Assembly (NCBI GenBank): GCA_937881575.1
Contig: CALGEI010000112.1
Location: 1 to 37,143, forward strand
DNA length: 37,143 nucleotides
Source: an uncultured Flavobacteriales bacterium
GTDB lineage: Bacteria; Bacteroidota; Bacteroidia; Flavobacteriales_D; Sanyastnellaceae
Direction: 5' to 3'
Positions 32,544 through 37,143 of the stretch are shown here, piece after piece. Both the position numbers and the translations under genes were made by a program. The notes beneath the pieces were generated by a model. It made no database searches. It was not told the origin of the DNA and saw only the letters and a list, made by a program, of their open reading frames with translations. Every line of letters starts with the position of its first letter. The first letter of the stretch is position 1.

Positions 32544-34253
32544 TTGGAATCATTTGATCACCTTGGCCTCTCGGCCCCGATCCTCAAAGCCATCGGTCAA
32601 CTCGGTTTTGAAACTCCCACTGAAATCCAAAACCAAGCCATCCCAGTTCTGCTGGAGGGAAATCGCGATTTCATTGGTTTGGCTCAAACTGGAACGGGAA
32701 AAACTGCGGCTTTCGGATTGCCTCTTTTGGATCTACTCGATCCGAATGAATCCCACATCCAGGCGCTGATTCTAGCACCTACCCGAGAGTTGGGGCAACA
32801 AATTGCTCAACAAATGGCGTTGTTTGCGGGGCAGATCAAAGGGCTGAAGACCGTTGCAGTGTATGGAGGTGCGAGCATCAGCGATCAAATGCGTCAGCTG
32901 CGCAGCCCGTGCCATGTGGTGATTGCCACGCCGGGTCGTCTCATTGATTTGGCCAAGCGCAAAGCATTGAAGTTGGATCAGATCAAGTACCTCGTCTTGG
33001 ACGAGGCCGATGAGATGCTCAACATGGGATTCAAGGAGGAACTGGATACCATTCTCGAATTCACTCCCGACACCAAACAAACCTGGTTGTTCTCTGCGAC
33101 CATGCCGAGTGAGATTCGTCGGATGGTGAAGCAGTACATGGAGGACCCGTTCGAAGTCCGTATTGATCCCGGAACTTCTGTCAATGTCAACATTGAGCAC
33201 CAATATGCATTGGTTCGGCATACGGACAAGTTGGAGGCCATGTGCCGGTTTCTCGATCTCGATCCCGACTTGTATGGGGTTGTATTCTGCCGAACAAAGC
33301 GGGATACCCAAAACTTAGCGGAAGATCTTTTGAAAGAAGGATATCGTGCGGATGCGCTTCATGGAGACCTCTCGCAACACCAGCGAGATCGTGTTATGCA
33401 GCGTTTCAAACGACGTGAATTGCAGGTGCTGATCGCCACGGATGTTGCTGCGCGCGGGATCGATGTCAATGACCTCACGCACGTATTCCACCATTCGTTG
33501 CCAGACGACAAGTCGTATTACACGCACCGATCTGGCCGTACAGCACGTGCCGGTAAAAAGGGCGTTTCCCTGGCCTTCATCAACAAGAAAGAAAAGGGCC
33601 ACATCAATCGGCTGTCTCGTGACTTGGACATTTCCATGGAACAAATACAAGTTCCGGATGCCTCGATCATTGTGCAAACCCGATTGAAGAACTGGGCTGC
33701 GGAACTTCGCGATCAACCGACTGCTGTGGGCATCGCCTCTGAGCACATGGAGATGGTGGGCAACCATTTTGCTGACCTGTCTAAAGAAGAACTCATTGCA
33801 CGTCTAGTTTCGGGCGAAATGAAGCGACTCAATCTGGATTCAAAAACTGATTTGAACAAGCGAGCGAACGCAGAACCGGACAAGCCTTACCGCAAGGAAG
33901 GGTTCAGTCGCGGGGGATATGGTGGTCGCTCGGGAGGTTATGAAAACCGTCGAGGCTCAGATAGCCGAGGAGGCTCTGGAGGCTCAGGCGGTTATAAGAA
34001 AAAAGAAGGTTTCACGAAGAAGTGGAACGATGACGGCAACGATCGACCCAAGCGCAGCGATAGCCCAGGAAGCTTTCCGAAAAAAGAAAGCTACGGCCAA
34101 CGGATCAGCTCCGATCGTCCCGGTAGCTTTCCTAAAAAGGAGAGTTATGGGAAGAAGCGCAGCACGGAAGGGGCCAGTAGTTCTGGCAGCGCACCCAAAG
34201 GTGGTAGCGGCGGGCGTCCCAGTTTTGGTTTGAAGCGAAATAAGCGGTCCTAA
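32544..34253 (+). CDS. DEAD-box RNA helicase with Arg/Gly/Ser-rich tail
   Basis: A 569-residue DEAD-box helicase. Motifs: Q motif GFETPTEIQNQAIP, AQTGTGKT (47-54), PTREL (79-83), TPGR (129-132), DEAD (153-156), SAT (184-186), FCRTKR, TDVAARGID and HRSGRTARAG. From about residue 450 the tail is low-complexity and basic (SRGGYGGRSGGYENRRG; PGSFPKKESYG occurs twice), as in cold-induced DeaD/RhlE-type helicases that remodel rRNA or mRNA. The start is unusual: the frame opens at 32517 after a stop and has no ATG before the Q motif; TTG 32544 gives the expected ESFDHLGLS N-terminus. No Shine-Dalgarno sequence is seen. Confidence 0.92.
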   Translation: MESFDHLGLSAPILKAIGQLGFETPTEIQNQAIPVLLEGNRDFIGLAQTGTGKTAAFGLPLLDLLDPNESHIQALILAPTRELGQQIAQQMALFAGQIKGLKTVAVYGGASISDQMRQLRSPCHVVIATPGRLIDLAKRKALKLDQIKYLVLDEADEMLNMGFKEELDTILEFTPDTKQTWLFSATMPSEIRRMVKQYMEDPFEVRIDPGTSVNVNIEHQYALVRHTDKLEAMCRFLDLDPDLYGVVFCRTKRDTQNLAEDLLKEGYRADALHGDLSQHQRDRVMQRFKRRELQVLIATDVAARGIDVNDLTHVFHHSLPDDKSYYTHRSGRTARAGKKGVSLAFINKKEKGHINRLSRDLDISMEQIQVPDASIIVQTRLKNWAAELRDQPTAVGIASEHMEMVGNHFADLSKEELIARLVSGEMKRLNLDSKTDLNKRANAEPDKPYRKEGFSRGGYGGRSGGYENRRGSDSRGGSGGSGGYKKKEGFTKKWNDDGNDRPKRSDSPGSFPKKESYGQRISSDRPGSFPKKESYGKKRSTEGASSSGSAPKGGSGGRPSFGLKRNKRS

Positions 34254-34311
34254 AACGGTCGATTGTCATTCGTCTGTGCGTTGGGCTGTTTTCACGGCTT
34301 AAGGCATCGCC

Positions 34312-34875
34312 ATGAAAGCACACGACAAAACGACCAATCCAAACAAGCTGGGTTTTCTGTATTTCTTGGATTTTCTGGTCGTATTTCTGAGCATTTCTGT
34401 TTCTTTTTGGATGAACGAATGGAACTCCGATCGGAAGGATCAACGGTTGCATCAAATGGACGTTCTTGCCCTCTTGGTCGACTTGGATCTTGACGGACAA
34501 AGCCTTCGGGACTATTGCGAAGCAGCGGCGAAACAAGTGAATGACAACCACCACCTCGTGGATGACGTGTGCATGAACTATTACAACGAGGCCCATCCAT
34601 AGCTGAACTTCAGGGCCATCGACCAGGAACAATCCCCCGATGAACTCATGCAGTTTTTTACCGGCGAAGCAGTGCGGCTGCATGATTCAAAACCGGATTT
34701 ATACATCTGAACATTGGCCATGAAGGACCGCGTTGAGTTGCATCAAAATCAGGTCGACGTCTACATGGACAAGTTGGAGCATTTGGATAACTTTGTGCGA
34801 TCACATGCATCGAGGGTGGGCTCTTCAATCCGCTCTGGAACTTCCATCGGCGAGTCGCTAAACGGTAACGTTTGA
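34312..34875 (+). pseudogene. Broken DUF6090-like one-helix membrane protein
   Basis: From ATG 34312 the frame encodes a cytoplasmic start, a membrane helix FLVVFLSISVSFWMNEWNSD and a helical region, then hits TAG at 34600-34602. In the same phase it continues as coding-like sequence (LNFRAIDQEQSPDELMQFF) to a TGA at 34708-34710, and again (MKDRVELHQNQVDVYMDKLE) to a final TGA at 34873-34875. The helix followed by NEWN resembles the Bacteroidota DUF6090-type proteins (helix then NNWNE). Two in-frame stops without frameshift suggest a recently inactivated gene of about 187 codons. If translated, only a 96-residue N-terminal piece would be made. Confidence 0.72.
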
Positions 34876-34900
34876 CTTGTCCAAATACGACTTACTTTTA
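34871..34900 (+). promoter_or_regulatory. Candidate promoter for the outer-membrane protein gene
   Basis: TTTG (34871-34874), 18 bases, then TACTTTTA (34893-34900) fit TTTG-N(about 19)-TAnnTTTG with one mismatch at the last base. The ATG at 34918 follows 17 bases later. Confidence 0.35.
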
Positions 34901-34917
34901 ATCAATTAAGAATTAAA

Positions 34918-35973
34918 ATGAAGGCATTCAATTGCGTTTTCACGGCAGTCGTTTTCTTTTCGGTGATTGGCAGTCCTTTGAGGGGGCTTCAGGCGCAGAC
35001 GGTCTCTACAACAGAGGGACAGGAACATCCGCGCTACATTCGGATTGTTATGACCGACGGAAGTATCAAACTTGGAGAGTGGGTGAATGCGGATGAAAAC
35101 CACATCCTCATCAAATCGGATGGGCTGGGATTGGTCAACATTCCCAAATACTTGGTCAAGCAAGTTGTGGAGTTGGAGACAAGTCAATATGCCCGTTTGG
35201 TAGAAAACAATCGCGGGCGATCCTTTGACATCAACCCACAAGCAAGCCGCTACTTCTTTGCGCCATCAGCTCATCAATTGAAAAAAGGAGAGGGATACTT
35301 CCAGTCCAATATTGCGCTCAATTCGGTGAGTATTGGGGTGACAGACGGGCTGACAGTCGGTGGGTTGATTTCGTTTTTTGGGGCGGGAGGCTCCATTAAG
35401 GTGGGCACTGAAATCGCTGATAACGTGCACATTTCGGTCGGTGGCATTGGAATCAAAGACTTCTTTGGTGAGTTTGATCGGCCCATCGGTTTGTTTTTTA
35501 CCAACGTGACCTGGGGGTCAGAGGATCGGCATCTGACAGTGAACATTGGCAGTGGGTCGAAGATGGAAAATGGAATGAACATCAATAGCTCCTATGAGGA
35601 AACGGAAGTCAATGAATGGGGGAATGCTTACACGACGACAGTCGTGACGGATTATGATCAGCTGTGGACACGACCGTTGATGTTGAGCGTAAGTGCGATG
35701 ACCCAAATTTCAGAGAATCGTTGGTTTCTATCTGAGAATTATTTGATCAACCCGATGCAATCGAGTACCAATGTGCCCAATAGTACCCTGACGTATTACG
35801 GGTATGTGCCGTCTTCCAACTCCCGCAACGATTCCAATGTGACCATCTTGTCCATGGGCATTCGAAATCTCAGTCGCCGAAGCGGCTGGCTTTGGGATTA
35901 TGGGATTGTGGGGATCATCGGGGACGATTTTGGCGCAGCGATTCCGTGGTTGTCGGCTACACTCGCTTTTTGA
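34918..35973 (+). CDS. Outer-membrane-like secreted protein of unknown function
   Basis: A 351-residue protein with a signal peptide (about 1-27, ending LQAQ). Residues 35-85 form a small beta domain (RIVMTDGSIKLGEWVNADEN, then HILIKSDGLGLVNIPKYLVK) that looks like an SH3- or Sm-like fold. The rest consists of amphipathic strands with many Gly, Ser, Asn and aromatic residues (YFFAPSAHQLKKGEGYFQSN, SIGVTDGLTVGGLISFF), ending in Phe (LSATLAF), the usual terminal residue of outer-membrane beta-barrels. A barrel in the outer membrane is likely; its function is unknown. It stands alone after the broken one-helix gene. Confidence 0.78.
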   Translation: MKAFNCVFTAVVFFSVIGSPLRGLQAQTVSTTEGQEHPRYIRIVMTDGSIKLGEWVNADENHILIKSDGLGLVNIPKYLVKQVVELETSQYARLVENNRGRSFDINPQASRYFFAPSAHQLKKGEGYFQSNIALNSVSIGVTDGLTVGGLISFFGAGGSIKVGTEIADNVHISVGGIGIKDFFGEFDRPIGLFFTNVTWGSEDRHLTVNIGSGSKMENGMNINSSYEETEVNEWGNAYTTTVVTDYDQLWTRPLMLSVSAMTQISENRWFLSENYLINPMQSSTNVPNSTLTYYGYVPSSNSRNDSNVTILSMGIRNLSRRSGWLWDYGIVGIIGDDFGAAIPWLSATLAF

Positions 35974-36229
35974 TCGTTTTTACAAGTCGAATGAAGCGGT
36001 TGTGTGCTGGCTAAGCATTGGAGAGAATCTCGTGAAGCTTGCACGATGATCAGGAGAGTGCACGTCATCGGATCGCTTGTGACGCACTTCGCCCGGGTCT
36101 ATCGTGATTTTGAAGGAGCAAGGCCTGAACTTTTTACAGAAGGGTCATTGGCATTCTCGGTGCTACTTTCGCGGCATCAATCGAGTGGTATCTCAAGCGC
36201 ATCAATTCCTCTTCTAGAACATCGAACGG

Positions 36230-36757
36230 ATGAGACTATTTTCTTTAAAATGCAATGGAGTTCAAGCCACAGAGGGCGCGCTTTTTATCCCAATTTTCTT
36301 GCTGCTTCTTACATCGCCGAAGCTTGCAGCGCAGGAGACTGATCGCCTGTTGTTCGGCTTTGAATCCGAAGAAGGAGATGCTTGGCAAATTGTTGCTGAG
36401 GGTGGGCGTGAAGCCATCGCAATTCGTTGGTCTCGTCAAGATTCGCTCATCCTCGAGTTCTTTGACTTGCTGCAGGATCTGGACACCCTCTTGAGCTATG
36501 GTTACTACTTACGCGGAGGGGGGACTTCCAATGCGGGCCTGGATTTGAACTCGCTTCACTACCAGAACGCCGAATACCATTTGGAATTCAAGGACGATTG
36601 GTCTGCCGATGACGACCACCAGCAAATTGACTTGGAGATGACCGAACTGGCCACAGGAGCAGTGCATTACTTCTTAGCGGATACCTCCACGCTGGTGGGC
36701 AGCATCATGGAGTTTCGTTACAACGAGTTGGCGCGCGAAGTGGAGTTGGGACGCTAG
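36230..36757 (+). CDS. Secreted protein of unknown function
   Basis: A 175-residue protein with a long N-terminal region and hydrophobic stretch (about 17-33) ending KLAAQ, a probable signal peptide. The mature part is acidic (FGFESEEGDAWQIVAEGG, LLQDLDTLLSYGYYLRGGG) and ends in a beta-rich segment. No family is recognised. Its stop TAG lies in the palindrome CTAG shared with the stop of the convergent gene. The 256 bp before it hold nothing I can identify. Confidence 0.62.
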   Translation: MRLFSLKCNGVQATEGALFIPIFLLLLTSPKLAAQETDRLLFGFESEEGDAWQIVAEGGREAIAIRWSRQDSLILEFFDLLQDLDTLLSYGYYLRGGGTSNAGLDLNSLHYQNAEYHLEFKDDWSADDDHQQIDLEMTELATGAVHYFLADTSTLVGSIMEFRYNELAREVELGR

Positions 36758-37143
36758 GGTGAAGACTCGGACTGATTTAAGCACTGATCTAGCCACCCCT
36801 GCAGTTGTTTGATAGTCGATTCAGGAGCGGTAGTTTGAAATGCGAGCGTCACATCATCCCGTTGAAATGTGAGGTCAAATACAGATAGAGTTCCGTCACG
36901 CTGGACTTGTTCGCTGCCAATCCATTCTCCTCGTCGAAATGGAATTCCGAAAAGTTCCAATCGGACTTTGAAATAGGCAATGACCCCTTCAGAAGTCTGT
37001 TCGAAGTTGATGATGCGCCGTTCAAATTGAGATTTCAGCATGGTCTCCAATGCTTCATTGCCGGAGCAAGCAAGCAACGTTGCACGAGGGCTGCCGATTG
37101 GACTGCCTTTTAAGGATCCTCGAATGCCTTGCCAAGCGGTCAT
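36754..37143 (-). CDS. Protein of unknown function, start at or beyond window edge
   Basis: The frame is open from an ATG that is exactly the last codon of the window, giving 129 residues, so the real start may lie outside. There is no signal peptide at this Met. The C-terminal part is regular and beta/alpha-like (SQFERRIINFEQTSEGVIAY, FDLTFQRDDVTLAFQTTAPE) and ends in a short amphipathic helix. No family is recognised. Confidence 0.6.
   Translation of the reverse strand: MTAWQGIRGSLKGSPIGSPRATLLACSGNEALETMLKSQFERRIINFEQTSEGVIAYFKVRLELFGIPFRRGEWIGSEQVQRDGTLSVFDLTFQRDDVTLAFQTTAPESTIKQLQGWLDQCLNQSESSP

Noticed and set aside
36004-36342. 112-codon plus-strand frame
   Set aside because: It overlaps the start of the better supported secreted protein at 36230, has no recognisable feature and lacks a natural composition.

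Overview
This window looks like part of the chromosome of a free-living, probably marine, Bacteroidota bacterium of the Flavobacteriales type. Several predicted secreted proteins end in a type IX secretion (T9SS) type A sorting domain: a Y/T-PNP motif, a short beta-rich domain and a basic or hydrophobic tail. One protein carries the Cys-rich ACN(Y/F) modules common in marine Flavobacteriales. Lipoprotein signals are frequent, PadR/PspC and CotH genes are present, and several upstream regions match the Bacteroidota promoter pattern TTG-N(about 19)-TAnnTTTG. I recognise no rRNA, tRNA, CRISPR array, intact insertion sequence or prophage.

Layout. 1-4.6 kb holds secreted and envelope proteins: a FAS1 protein cut by the window edge, TspO, an S33-type lipoprotein hydrolase, an SGNH-like T9SS cargo and a small lipoprotein. 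4.7-6.3 kb is a two-gene envelope unit (glycosyltransferase-like protein and ICMT-type methyltransferase). 6.4-8.8 kb is an MbnP/MbnH-like pair: a T9SS-anchored MbnP-type protein and a di-heme peroxidase interrupted by one amber codon exactly at its conserved Trp, followed by a decayed FAS1 fragment. 8.8-9.6 kb is mostly non-coding with a decayed secreted-protein fragment.

9.6-14.0 kb is the most unusual part: a tightly packed four-gene redox operon. It encodes (i) one polypeptide joining an FAD/NAD(P) reductase, a plant-type [2Fe-2S] ferredoxin, one membrane helix and a pentaheme cytochrome c; (ii) an outer-membrane beta-barrel; (iii) a membrane-anchored DUF3365/Tll0287-type c-heme protein; and (iv) a small membrane protein with two HX13H pairs, as expected for two b hemes. 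I infer a route for electrons from cytoplasmic NAD(P)H to the periplasm and possibly the cell surface.

14.0-18.3 kb holds two small unknown proteins, PurT, and a PadR-PspC pair with a visible operator-like repeat. 18.3-28.1 kb is rich in large secreted proteins (an ACN-module protein, a CE1-type esterase, a CotH-kinase protein) with RecQ and two envelope proteins between them. 28.3-31.9 kb holds a SET-domain protein, a PlsC-type acyltransferase and a convergent pair of exported enzymes, isoaspartyl peptidase and cyanophycinase, which together could degrade cyanophycin outside the cytoplasm. 31.9-32.5 kb contains gene debris, including an orphan T9SS sorting domain. 32.5-37.1 kb has a DEAD-box RNA helicase with an RGG-like tail and a TTG start, a broken one-helix membrane protein, an outer-membrane protein and two unknown proteins.

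Two window-wide themes are an unusual number of broken or decayed genes (six candidate loci) and convergent gene pairs whose stop codons overlap within short palindromes.
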